This document shows, piece after piece, positions 41,282 to 49,738 of a DNA stretch of 64,000 nucleotides. The stretch's first letter is position 1; each line of letters opens with the position of its first letter. Both the position numbers and the translations under genes were made by a program. The stretch comes from Symbiodinium natans (taxonomy: Eukaryota; Sar; Dinophyceae; Suessiales; Symbiodiniaceae). The stretch spans positions 62,001 through 126,000 of the forward strand of contig CAJNDS010000029.1 in the NCBI GenBank assembly GCA_905221605.1. The letters run 5' to 3'. The notes beneath the pieces were generated by a model. The model was not told the origin of the DNA and did no database searches. It saw only the letters and a list, made by a program, of their open reading frames with translations.

Positions 41282-42271
41282 TCACTGCATGCCATAGGCA
41301 AGCAGCGAAGACCCCAAATATCCAAAGCCGCGGAGCGAGGCCGGTGAAGCCATGTGCACATAGTCCAAGGCTGGCATCATCAGCCCTGAGCAAGACAACC
41401 CAAAGACGGAAGTAAAGAATTCCATGCAGCCCATGCCATGCAGTAGCAAGAAGCTGCCAGAAGTCACGTGGTCCGGCATGGGCGGCAAGGACCCCAAACA
41501 AACCGTCCCGTAAGTCGAAAGTGCCAGGCCAAGGCACGCAAACTGCCTCAAGGATGGTGCGCTGCCCAATGACACAAGATCCAGAGCAAGCAAGAAAAGC
41601 CCAAGTCTCGCCACGCCGAACGCCAGCGAGATTGGCCCGATGCATACAAAAGTTCTTGGAAACATAAGTGGTCCAAGGCTCACAAAATCCAAGATTGGCG
41701 GCAAAGGCTCGGGTCGGCCTACTCCATACACAAGCATCACAAGCTCAAACCGAACAAGCCCATGCAACAGCAAAGGTAGGTCAGATTGGATGTGATCCAA
41801 AGCTGGCAAAGGAAGGTCTGGCTGCGTGGTGCCATAGACCAGCGTAGCAGATCCCAGGCGCACGTAAGAACGCAACAGTACGGCCGAGCCGGGGGTCACG
41901 TGATCTGGCACTGACAAGCTGAAGCCCAGCCGGATGTTCGCATAAGCCAGCATCAAGCTGCCTGGGCGCACAAAGCTTTGAGGGGGCAGCAGAAGGCCTG
42001 AGTTCACAGAGTCCGATACCAGCATCAGGGATCCAAGCCTTGTCAACCCAGATACAAAGAGTGGGAATTCGATCTTCACGAGGCTGTGGAGAGGCGCTGG
42101 GCTACCAGAGCTCATCCAATCCAGCACAGGAGGCATCAGTCCTGAGCGCATCGCCCCGTAAAGTGGTGGAGGCAGCCCAAGTCGCCCGCAAGATCTGAGC
42201 AAGGCTGGCAATTCTAATGTAATGAGGTCCGAGGCTGGCAGGGTCGGATCAAGCCTAGCAATCCCATACAC
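41282..42271 (-). CDS. open block of the repeat frame, 28 units
   Basis: The block is uninterrupted between TGA codons at 42290 and 41282 and ends in a type C unit (LAYGMQ). Type C shows Tyr-Gly almost throughout. Confidence 0.4.
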   Translation of the reverse strand: MYGIARLDPTLPASDLITLELPALLRSCGRLGLPPPLYGAMRSGLMPPVLDWMSSGSPAPLHSLVKIEFPLFVSGLTRLGSLMLVSDSVNSGLLLPPQSFVRPGSLMLAYANIRLGFSLSVPDHVTPGSAVLLRSYVRLGSATLVYGTTQPDLPLPALDHIQSDLPLLLHGLVRFELVMLVYGVGRPEPLPPILDFVSLGPLMFPRTFVCIGPISLAFGVARLGLFLLALDLVSLGSAPSLRQFACLGLALSTYGTVCLGSLPPMPDHVTSGSFLLLHGMGCMEFFTSVFGLSCSGLMMPALDYVHMASPASLRGFGYLGSSLLAYGMQ

Positions 42272-42577
42272 GAAAGGCGCGCTTCCGCATCACACGTAGC
42301 TCTTTGGAGATGGGGCAGGATCAGGGTGTAGGGAATCCAGCACCAGCAAAGGCAATCCAAGACGGCTCATGCCAAAGGCCAACAGAGGCAAATCAACGCA
42401 CAAGAAGCCATGCGAGGAAAGCATAAACCCCATGTTTCCATGGTCTGATGACAGCGGAAGCAAGCCTGGTCATGACACACCGTATGCTGGCATAACACTG
42501 CCGAGCTGAACGTGGCCTTGAAGCAACAAGGAAAAGTCCATCTGGGTAAGATCTGGAGCTAACGGCAGAGAACCCGG

Positions 42578-43210
42578 TCAGGCGACGCCATACGCTGGCA
42601 ACATGCTACCAGTTTGTGTGGGGCCACGCAAAAGGAGCGATGAGCCAGGAGTCACGGACTGCGGTACAGGAAGTGACGGCCCGAGCCAAGCGACGCCATA
42701 GACGAGCAGCACACTCCCTGACCAAGCGTGGCTTTGCATGGGTGGTGTTGAACCTGGGACGACCATGTCGGGAGCAAGCAGTGAAGGCCCCAGACATGCC
42801 ATTCCGTAGAGGAAAAGCGACAGCTCCAAGCAGGCCATGCTGCGCAGCAGCAGGAACGAGGCGAGGCTCACAAGGTCCGGCGCTGGCATCGAGAATCCGA
42901 GCCGTGCCAGGCCATAAGTCGAGGCTGAGGATCCAGGCCAGGCAAAGCTCTGGGGCAGCAACGTGGGCTCAGTTTGTATGGAGTCAGGGGCTGGCAGGGT
43001 CAGGTCAAGTCTAGACATGCCGGAGAGCAGCGCGCTGGAGCCGATGTGGCAGGGACCTCGGGGAGGCATTGTGAGCCCCGAGTGAATGTAGTCCAACACT
43101 GGCAATAACGACTCCAATCGCGACATGCCAGAAGCCAAGGGTGTGGAGCCTAAGCACAGAGATCCACGCAAGGGCATCATCAAGTCCGAATGCACGGAGT
43201 CCAGCGCCAA
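42578..43210 (-). CDS. open block of the repeat frame, 18 units
   Basis: The block ends in a type C unit (PAYGVA) followed by TGA. Two further TGA codons lie downstream at 42470 and 42290. Confidence 0.4.
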   Translation of the reverse strand: MALDSVHSDLMMPLRGSLCLGSTPLASGMSRLESLLPVLDYIHSGLTMPPRGPCHIGSSALLSGMSRLDLTLPAPDSIQTEPTLLPQSFAWPGSSASTYGLARLGFSMPAPDLVSLASFLLLRSMACLELSLFLYGMACLGPSLLAPDMVVPGSTPPMQSHAWSGSVLLVYGVAWLGPSLPVPQSVTPGSSLLLRGPTQTGSMLPAYGVA

Positions 43211-43225
43211 GAGCGTGAGGCCCAG

Positions 43226-43975
43226 TCAAGCCATGCCATAGGCGAATGTCATGGGGCCAACATGCAAGAGCGTGCGCAGAAGCATCAGGAAGCCCAGCTG
43301 CAGTATGTCAGGAACTGGCAAGAAGGAGTCTGGACATGTCAGCCCATAAACCAACAAAGAGAACTCAAGTTGAACGAAGCTCCTGGGAGGCAAGGTGGGT
43401 TCAGCGTGGATGCGGTCCAGTGCTGGCAGCATGGAGCCCAGCCTGCAGACACCATAGACGGGTATGACAAGGCCAGGTCAGGTGGGCCCCTGCAAAAGCA
43501 GCGTACTACCTGCAAAGCAGCTGTCAAGGATGAACAGAAGGCTCCCGTAGCGTGTCATGCCGGAGGCTGGGGTGGCCAACCCAAGACAGACGCGGCTTCG
43601 AGGAGACGAAGAAGAATCCGTGTTGATGTGGTCGAGGACAAGTATGGAGAGGCCCAAGCGCGTCATGCCGAACGCCGGCGAAGCGAAGCCGATTCACAGA
43701 AGGCTTCTCAAGAACAGAGGCGGCTCCATCATCGCAAAGTCAATCAAGAATGGTGAAGCGCCAGATCGCGTTGCTCCGAAGGTCGAGGAGGTGGAGTCCA
43801 TCTGGCACAGGCTGCGCATAGGCATCGAGGGGTCTAAGTGCAGCAAGTCCAGGAGAGGCAAAAGACTACCAAAGCGAGCTCGTCCAACGGGTGAGAAGGT
43901 GAAACCTGCCCTGGTAAAACCTCGAGCAGACATGGACGGTGCCGTGAGGGCGTAATCCAATGCAGGCATAAGCAA
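43226..43975 (-). CDS. three short open blocks, 8, 6 and 7 units
   Basis: The blocks 43694-43975, 43478-43666 and 43226-43432 are separated by TGA codons at residue 12 of type B (RSLL, QGPT) and type C (YGMA) units. Confidence 0.35.
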
Positions 43976-43981
43976 ACCGAA

Positions 43982-44761
43982 TCACGACATGCCACACACA
44001 GACAGCATGAAGCCCACCCGGCAGTGGCTACGGATGGAGGATGTCAGCTCTAGGTGAAAGAAGTCTGAGGCCAACAGAAAGGATCCTGAACAGGCCATGC
44101 CATAAGCAAACGTTGGCAAACCGAAGCAAGACCACGCTCGCAGCAAAAGTGTGAGCCCGGGATGCAAGTAGTCTGGTGCTGATAAGAATGGGTCAAGCCG
44201 GCACATGCCATAAGCTGACAACAAGGAATCCAGGCAAGCAAAGCCACGCAAGAGCAGCAAAACCTCTGCTTGGATGAAGTCAAGTGGAAGCATTGCGGAG
44301 CCGAGCCGCAGCAAACCGTACACAAGCGAGAGTGACCCGAAACAAGAGCACGTCTGCACCAGCATCGCTGAGCCCGCGTGTACACAATCTAGAACAAGCA
44401 TGCCAAAGCCCAGGCAGCTCAAGCCGAACGTAGAGGGCAATGAACCTGTGCACGCGGGGCTCCGCGAGGGAAGCAAGCTACCAAGCGCGCAAAGGTCAAG
44501 AACAGGCATGACTGGGCCAAAACAAACAAGTCCGTAGGCCAGCGATGAACTTCCGAGCCGTGAAAAGCTCTGTACGCTAATCGCGCTGCCGGATTCGGCC
44601 TTGTCACGCGCAGGGAGGCAGCTGCCCATCCTCACCTCAGAGAAGACTAGCAATGAGGAGCCCAGTTGTTGGAGGCCTCTCAACAGCATGGCAAGGCCCA
44701 TGTGAACAAAGTCCAAGGCAGGCAACAAGAAGTCCAAAGTCACCATGCCGTAGGCGAACAA
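43982..44761 (-). CDS. open block of the repeat frame, 22 units
   Basis: The block ends in a type C unit (SVCGMS) with TGA. Three closely spaced stops follow at 43694, 43478 and 43226, so the frame is densely interrupted just downstream. Confidence 0.4.
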   Translation of the reverse strand: MFAYGMVTLDFLLPALDFVHMGLAMLLRGLQQLGSSLLVFSEVRMGSCLPARDKAESGSAISVQSFSRLGSSSLAYGLVCFGPVMPVLDLCALGSLLPSRSPACTGSLPSTFGLSCLGFGMLVLDCVHAGSAMLVQTCSCFGSLSLVYGLLRLGSAMLPLDFIQAEVLLLLRGFACLDSLLSAYGMCRLDPFLSAPDYLHPGLTLLLRAWSCFGLPTFAYGMACSGSFLLASDFFHLELTSSIRSHCRVGFMLSVCGMS

Positions 44762-44773
44762 GGCCGAACCAAG

Positions 44774-45502
44774 TCAGACCAGATTGTGCAACGGAACAAG
44801 CGACCCGAAGGTAGCATAATCAGGAAGCGAAAGGGAAGGACCTAGGCAGACTACACCATAAAGAAACACTGCAGAGCCTGCTCTCGAGAAGCCTCGCAAG
44901 GGCATGGGGCTGCCAGGTGTCACGGAATCTGGGGCGGGCAAGGACAAGCTCAGCCAAGCCATGCCATAAGCTAGCAGCAGCGGCCCGGAGCATGCAAAGG
45001 ATTGAATTGGTGGAGTTGGGCCTGGATGAACGAAATCTGAGGTTGGCATGGAAGATCCAAGCCATGCCATGCCGTAGGTCAAAGGTGCACTGCCCACCCT
45101 GGAGAAGCTGCACAAAGAGAAGGAAGGTCCCAACTGGACAAAATCCGGGGCGAAAGGCAGGAAGCCAAGGCTAGCCATTCCATATACTGGCATGGGGAAG
45201 CCGGGGCAACCAAGGCTGCGCAAGAGCAGCGCAGGACCTGAATGTACAAGATCGGGCGCGAGCAGCAAAGGGCCAAGCCGCTGCATGCCGTAGACAAGCG
45301 AGAACAAGCCGAAGCATGAAAATCCACGCAGGAACGGCAGCGATCCCGTGTGGACAAAATCTGATGCGAGCAGGAGTGAGCCAAAACACTGTACCCCAAA
45401 TGCAGAAAACAACAGTTCCACACAGCACATGCTTTGAGGCAACAAGGATGAAGCCGTCTGCGTGTGGTCCAGAACTGGCAGCAGCGGCCCCAAGCAAGTC
45501 AT
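44774..45502 (-). CDS. open block of the repeat frame, 21 units
   Basis: This is the first block with a full A-B-C order and Tyr-Gly in type C. It ends with a type B unit (PLHNLV) followed by TGA. No independent start signal is evident; its first Met is an ordinary repeat residue. Confidence 0.4.
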   Translation of the reverse strand: MTCLGPLLPVLDHTQTASSLLPQSMCCVELLFSAFGVQCFGSLLLASDFVHTGSLPFLRGFSCFGLFSLVYGMQRLGPLLLAPDLVHSGPALLLRSLGCPGFPMPVYGMASLGFLPFAPDFVQLGPSFSLCSFSRVGSAPLTYGMAWLGSSMPTSDFVHPGPTPPIQSFACSGPLLLAYGMAWLSLSLPAPDSVTPGSPMPLRGFSRAGSAVFLYGVVCLGPSLSLPDYATFGSLVPLHNLV

Positions 45503-45637
45503 GCCATAGATCAGCAGCGTGCTGCCTAATTATGCAGAACCTTGCAAGGACGAAGCCAACTCCACCACTGCAAAGTCCGGAGCTAGCAAAGGCGCGCCCG
45601 GTCACGTGACGCCGTAGGTCGGCGACAAGCTTCCCAT

Positions 45638-46171
45638 TTATGCAAAGCTGCACGTCAGGGATGAGCTGCCGGAGTGGCCAAAGTCCAGCGCCGGTGGTGA
45701 CGAACCAAGCCGAGCGAAGTCGTAGACAGATGTGGTGGAGCCGTGGCGGGCAAAGTTTGCAACAGAGAGCGAGCTTGCTAAGGTTGCAAAGTCCTTAGCG
45801 GACATGAAGGAACCGAAGCAAATGATTCCAAACACAGATGACGTGCTACCTAGCCTTGCGAAGCTCGCAACCAAGAGGGCACTGCCAAAATAGCTCTTGC
45901 CCTCCACGGAGGTTGATTCGCCAAAACGGACGAAGTCTTTAACGGACAGGCCTTTGCCGAAGTCAACTTGGTCTGCCACCGAGAGGGTGCTGCCGAAGCA
46001 GACCCTTGAATATACGGAGAGTATGCTGCCCAGGACAGTTGCGTCGAACACTGACAAGCTGCTGCCAACCCTTACATCGGACAAGACAGACAGCGTGCTG
46101 CCAAGCACTGCTGTGTCAAAGACCGAGAGGGTTGAGCCGATCTGCACTTGGTCAATGACGCTAAGGGACAT
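45638..46171 (-). CDS. first open block, N-terminal 15 repeat units
   Basis: This is the 5' end of the giant frame and the only block with a plausible own start codon (ATG 46171, giving MSLSVIDQVQ). Units here match the simplest consensus: Gly-Ser at residues 2-3 and Leu-Ser-Val at 5-7 recur in most of the first eight. Charged residues (Lys, Glu, Asp) are commoner than in the rest of the array. Types A, B and C are not yet distinct. The block ends in TAA at 45638. Two more stops follow at 45602 (TGA) and 45530 (TAA). It could encode a free protein of about 177 residues. Confidence 0.5.
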   Translation of the reverse strand: MSLSVIDQVQIGSTLSVFDTAVLGSTLSVLSDVRVGSSLSVFDATVLGSILSVYSRVCFGSTLSVADQVDFGKGLSVKDFVRFGESTSVEGKSYFGSALLVASFARLGSTSSVFGIICFGSFMSAKDFATLASSLSVANFARHGSTTSVYDFARLGSSPPALDFGHSGSSSLTCSFA

Positions 46172-46177
46172 GTTGAA

Positions 46178-46689
46178 GAAGGCCTCCTGCTCCTGACACG
46201 CGACTCCGCTAACACAGCGTATTCTATAATGGCAACAAAGGGTAGCCGTGGTCAATGTAGGGAAAATTCATTGCTGGCCTGGGTGATGACCATGTACGGA
46301 GTCTGTCCGCCAAATCTTTCAGAGAAGATCACCTTATGCAAGCCAGGGGAAACTGCGCACAGCATCTTCAAGGCGTGAATTCTCCAAATCTTGCTATGTA
46401 GGCTCACATGTCGCAGGCTTCCGAGAACATGTGACCAGAGCACTCTACCTGAGCAGGGAACTATGTCCATGGGCCTCTGAACGGTCTCCACCCCGATGCT
46501 CCATTGCCTTCCACCAAGTCACTTCAAACAAACTTGACAACCCCTGTTAGGACTCTCAGCCCACCCAGCTGGAGGGTCATCCCCGGCCACGAACCTCAAA
46601 AAAATATTAACACCTGCGGGTCATTCCCCGCCCACGAAAAAAGCAAATGTGACCACACCTTCTAGGAAAAGTCAACGAGCAATCTTGAT
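46178..46689. other. upstream flank of the repeat array
   Basis: No gene is recognised. The array frame stays open on the minus strand from 46267, giving about 32 extra codons before ATG 46171. A possible 3' splice site (CAG on the minus strand near 46191) could join an upstream exon, but I cannot identify one. A motif of about 19 bp, gggtcatccccggccacgaa-like, occurs twice (near 46564 and 46619). Confidence 0.4.
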
Positions 46690-46761
46690 CGGATCAAGGT
46701 TGCTCAGTAGGGAAATCCGTCGGATCAAGAATGCTCAGCAGCGAAATCCATCGGACGCAAA
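46690..46761. repeat. 31-bp tandem repeat, 2.3 copies
   Basis: Copies starting with cggatcaag lie at 46690 and 46721, with a partial copy at 46752. The two full copies differ at a few positions. Confidence 0.75.
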
Positions 46762-46779
46762 GGCCCAGAGTCCATACTA

Positions 46780-47300
46780 CAGCTGAGGATGTTGTTGGTT
46801 GCCGGCGAAAAGGGCCCAGAATCCGAGCTGCATCTGCGGACGTGTTTTAGGTGACGGCGGGAAGCAAAGGCCCAGATTCCCCCCTGAAGCGTAGGATTCT
46901 TGTGGGGTGCGGCGGGAGGCAAAGGCCCAGATTCCGTACTGCAGCGTAGGATTTTTTCGGCGGCAGCGGAGTCCGCACTGCTGCTGAGGATTTTGTGGGG
47001 TGCGGCGGGAAGCAAAGGCCCAGATTCCGTACTGCAGCGTAGGATTCTTTCGGCTCCGCACTGCTGCTGAGGATTTTGTGGGGTGCGGCGGGAAGCAAGG
47101 GCCCAGATTCCGCACTGCAGCGTGGGATTCTTTCGGCGGCGGCGGAGTCCGCACTGCTGCTGAGGATTTTGTGGGGTGCGGCGGGAAGCAAAGGCTCAGA
47201 TTCCGTACTGCGGCGTACGCACTGCAGCTTAGAGTTCTTTCGGCGGCGGCGGAGTCCGCACTGCTGCTGAGGATTGTGTGGGGTGCGGCGGGAATGTTCT
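46780..47300. repeat. GC-rich minisatellite with variable unit length
   Basis: A unit containing tgtggggtgcggcgggaagc, a cagattcc motif, tactgcagcg and cactgctgctgagg recurs with starts near 46893, 46988, 47071, 47164 and 47271, so spacings are about 95, 83, 93 and 107 bp. More degenerate copies lie at 46795-46870. The length varies mainly through a ggc/gga-rich internal segment. Open frames through it exist in several registers on both strands, as expected of a minisatellite, so I do not call a gene. Confidence 0.85.
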
Positions 47301-48284
47301 CGCTGTCGCTTTTCGCGCAGGGAAAGGCAAACTTGTCAAATGACAAGAATCCGATACCCTTGCAAGCACTCATGCGTGTCGTCATCTTTCCTGCTTGAGC
47401 CAATGAGCATCAGAACACTTTCTACTTAGGGCAATTGGGATTATAGGGTGTCCTAACTCAATGCCGACTAGTTAACGTTATTAACGACCTCGTGCGCGTT
47501 TTGGTCTCCCGGTGCCGCTTGCCGGGGGGTGGCCCAGGGCCTCACCAGGCCGGGCTCACCCGTTTTGTCAAAACAACATTTTACGACTTACGGCATTGAG
47601 TTGAGGACAAACTTTTGTATCTAGTTACAGTAGAGCCCCCCCTGCCCAAGCCGAACTAGATGAATGAAGGACTCTGGATGAAGTTACAAGATGGCAAAAC
47701 ACATGTACAACATGATGGCCTGGGCTAGAGGGAACCCCAGGCCCAGGTGTGAGCCCCTAGTGGGACCCGACACCCTTCCACGGGCCCCCCTTCTCAAAAC
47801 GATATATAAAACTTAACCGGGGGTTTGGGCTCGGGAAAAATATGCCGGGGAAATTTCTAGAAGAATCAAAGCATCGTTGGGCAACAAAGTCCCCAACGGC
47901 ATCGCAGGGCTTTATACTATATATACATGTATACATATCTATATGTGTGCCCTGCGGATGGGCCGAAAACGGCCCGTTTTTGCGCAGGCAACATGAGCAT
48001 CAGCATCATCGGCATCCTGATGGTACAGTCATCGCCTGGAAAGTAAGGTGTAATTGACGAAGCCAATATTCGCATGGGCGAAAAACTGAAACGTGCCTGG
48101 ACGAGCGAGAGACTGGAGATGGGTTCATCAAGTGGCTGGTGGATAGAGGGGGCGTGAAGCTGAGCATGGCATAACTTTACAAGAAACCTGAGCACTCTTG
48201 CCGACTACCGGTGTGGAGTTCCACACCAGTCACGGCCGTTAAGCCTTCGCTTAGACCATGTGGCCTGTTTGAAACACAGCAAAC
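47301..48284. other. no recognised feature
   Basis: Mixed unique sequence with a GC-rich patch near 47510-47570 and short TA-rich stretches near 47800 and 47920-47945. Frames are short and unremarkable. Confidence 0.5.
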
Positions 48285-48745
48285 GACGACGACGGCGGCG
48301 GCGGCGGCGACGGCGACGGCGACGGCTGTGGCGGCGGCGAAGACTATGACGATGACGGCGTCTACGACTACAACTACGACTACGTCCACTACGACGACTA
48401 CTACTACTACGACGACTATACCACTACCACCACCGCCACCACTGCCACCACTTCCACCACTACCACCACTACCACCACTACCACCACTACCACCACCACC
48501 ACCACTACCACCACTACCACCACTACCACCACCACTACCAGTACCACTGCGACTACTGCTACCAATGCTACTGCTGCTGCTACTACTGCCACCATTCTGC
48601 TACTGCTACCACTGCTACTACTGCTACTACTGCTACTACTGCTACTACTGCTACTGCTGCTACTACTGCTACTACTGCTGCTACTGCCGCTACTGCTGCT
48701 GCTACAGCACGACCACGACCATGATGACGACGACGGCCAAAGTCA
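48285..48745. repeat. compound trinucleotide repeat tract
   Basis: About 450 bp of shifting triplets: (CGA/CGG)n, then (CTA/CGA)n, then (CCA/CCACTA)n, then (CTGCTACTA)n and (GACGAC)-type triplets. The phase is kept, so a plus-strand frame of 187 codons (48211-48774) reads as Thr/Ala, Pro/Leu and Tyr/Cys homopolymer-like stretches. This is a microsatellite consequence, not evidence of a gene. Confidence 0.9.
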
Positions 48746-49710
48746 AGCCCACTGCCTCGCGCCCTTTGATCTAAATGTGAGCTTCGCGTCTTGGTTGAAG
48801 GAAGGATCTGCCAAGGTTGACAATAAGGAGCAAGTCTGGGTACTCACAAACATGTTGCATCACCGGAAAATCGCCGGAAGCACCAATGTCAACAGGACCG
48901 AGGAGTGTAACCTCGCCCTCCCTGGACACGAGCACCCTGGCAATGTGTGGGATGGCCGACAAGCTGGATTTGGCAGACTGCACCATGCTCCTCTTCTTTC
49001 TGGAAAGTACCACCTAGATTAAGCATCCAAGACTGCTTCAAGACTGCGCAATAGTATGCAAGAATCATTCCTCAAGCCAAGCTTACCGGGTACCGATCCT
49101 CATGCCATACTACACCTGTGGGAAAGCTCGTCGCTGCCGAGTGCTGTCTTGCAGTGGGGCGCACCACGCATGGACGTTCTCAATGAGGCAGAGGATCAGA
49201 AGAAACAGCAATGGCAATTTCCTCCCGGAACAACACGAGCAGTGCACGCACCAATGCCAAGGCATCAAGACCATGGGACATGGCCCTGCTATTCTTAGAG
49301 TGCTACCCGCGCTCGCCTCACCCTGCATCTTAAGCAGCCTATGGGCCTATGCTTTGAAAGGACACCGTATCTGCACCTTGCAGTCCTTGATTCAGGGCAT
49401 ACTTCCTTGTAGGGGTTCGAGCCCGTTGATCCACGTAAGTGCAGGCACCTGCACCATCTGGCAGGGCGCACATCAGCAGCCCATGCCCACATCTGTGGCA
49501 CCTGACGCAGGCCATCTTCAGAATGAACCCCAAACCTAAACCCACTTCAGGGGGTGCATGCTGGACAAATTGACAATGGCAGCAGGCGCTTAGGACCGAG
49601 ATCCCCCACTGCTTCTACCGGAGTGCTGGCGTCAAGGAGCTTTCTTTGCTCAAATGACGTGGCCGAACCCTAGCTCCATGGCGGAACCCCGGCACTTTAG
49701 GAACGAACCA
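48746..49710. other. no recognised feature
   Basis: Frames up to about 145 codons exist on the plus strand (49102-49539) without any motif I recognise. No RNA gene was found. Confidence 0.45.
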
Positions 49711-49738
49711 CGCGCACACGCACGCACACGTGCGCGCG

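Larger units (their letters stand above)
4802..46171 (-). pseudogene. giant 12-residue-repeat reading frame interrupted by 61 stops (decayed or stop-tolerant)
   Basis: One frame runs from the first ATG in repeat unit 1 (46169-46171) to a TAG at 4802-4804, about 13,800 codons. The frame is open upstream only to a TGA at 46268-46270, so ATG 46171 is the only ATG start unless an upstream exon is spliced on. After the last units (two full, then LGSTSSAG) about 20 non-repeat residues precede the terminal TAG. Within the array I count 61 in-frame stops, all at residue 12 of a unit: 50 TGA, 8 TAA (4961, 6437, 10646, 19286, 28826, 36062, 45530, 45638) and 3 TAG (15434, 25154, 38870). No block is ended by a stop at residues 1-11 and no frameshift is seen. 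Under the standard code it cannot make one protein. Product unknown; the residue pattern suggests a beta-solenoid. No signal peptide or other domain is visible. Confidence 0.55.
4865..46177 (-). repeat. 41.3-kb array of about 1,147 tandem 36-nt (12-residue) units
   Basis: The minus strand is made of contiguous 36-nt units. Residue 1 is Leu or Phe, residue 2 Gly (also Glu, Asp, Ala), residue 3 usually Ser, residue 7 aliphatic, residue 11 Val/Ala/Ser/Thr, residue 12 Arg/His/Cys/Trp/Gln. Three types alternate: A (VLDFVH-like, residue 12 His), B (LRSFAR-like) and C (AYGMSR-like). Together they give a 108-nt superperiod. Residue 12 codons fall at coordinates congruent to 26 modulo 36 from 46142 down to 10250, and to 29 below that, because one unit (10217-10249) lacks its first codon. 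I found no other indel that breaks the 36-nt phase. Units 1 to about 10 at the 46-kb end are simpler (LSV at residues 5-7 in most) and lack the A-B-C order. From about 45.5 to 21.7 kb, type C carries Tyr-Gly. Below that it carries Phe-Gly, Ser-Gly or Phe-Ser. One-unit slips in the A-B-C register occur near 40.4 and 15.25 kb and between 18.5 and 19.3 kb. Sequence between units is diverged, not a fresh satellite. Confidence 0.96.

Noticed and set aside
5121-45174. Plus-strand open frames across the array (up to 391 codons, Arg/Pro/Ser-rich)
   Set aside because: A 36-nt period is a multiple of three, so every frame on both strands is periodic and partly open. The minus frame has far longer open blocks, a sensible hydrophobic pattern and stops confined to one position.
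45360-45380. Dinoflagellate spliced-leader-like sequence (gagccaaaa)
   Set aside because: Only nine bases agree with the reverse complement of the spliced leader. The rest does not match and it lies inside the repeat array.
4865-46177. CRISPR array
   Set aside because: The 36-nt units are contiguous and diverged with no unique spacers between conserved repeats, and no cas genes are present.
4865-46177. Tandem array of many separate small genes
   Set aside because: No untranslated or spacer sequence lies between blocks. The Met codons that begin blocks are ordinary repeat residues.
46777-47403. 208-codon minus-strand frame as a gene
   Set aside because: It reads through the minisatellite, and overlapping frames of similar length exist in other registers and on the plus strand.
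48211-48774. 187-codon plus-strand frame with Thr, Pro/Leu and Tyr/Cys runs
   Set aside because: It is the translation of a compound trinucleotide microsatellite.
49405-49440. tRNA-like B box (ggttcgagccc) on the plus strand
   Set aside because: The T-arm has a mismatch and no 5' acceptor sequence complementary to the 3' side is found at the right distance.
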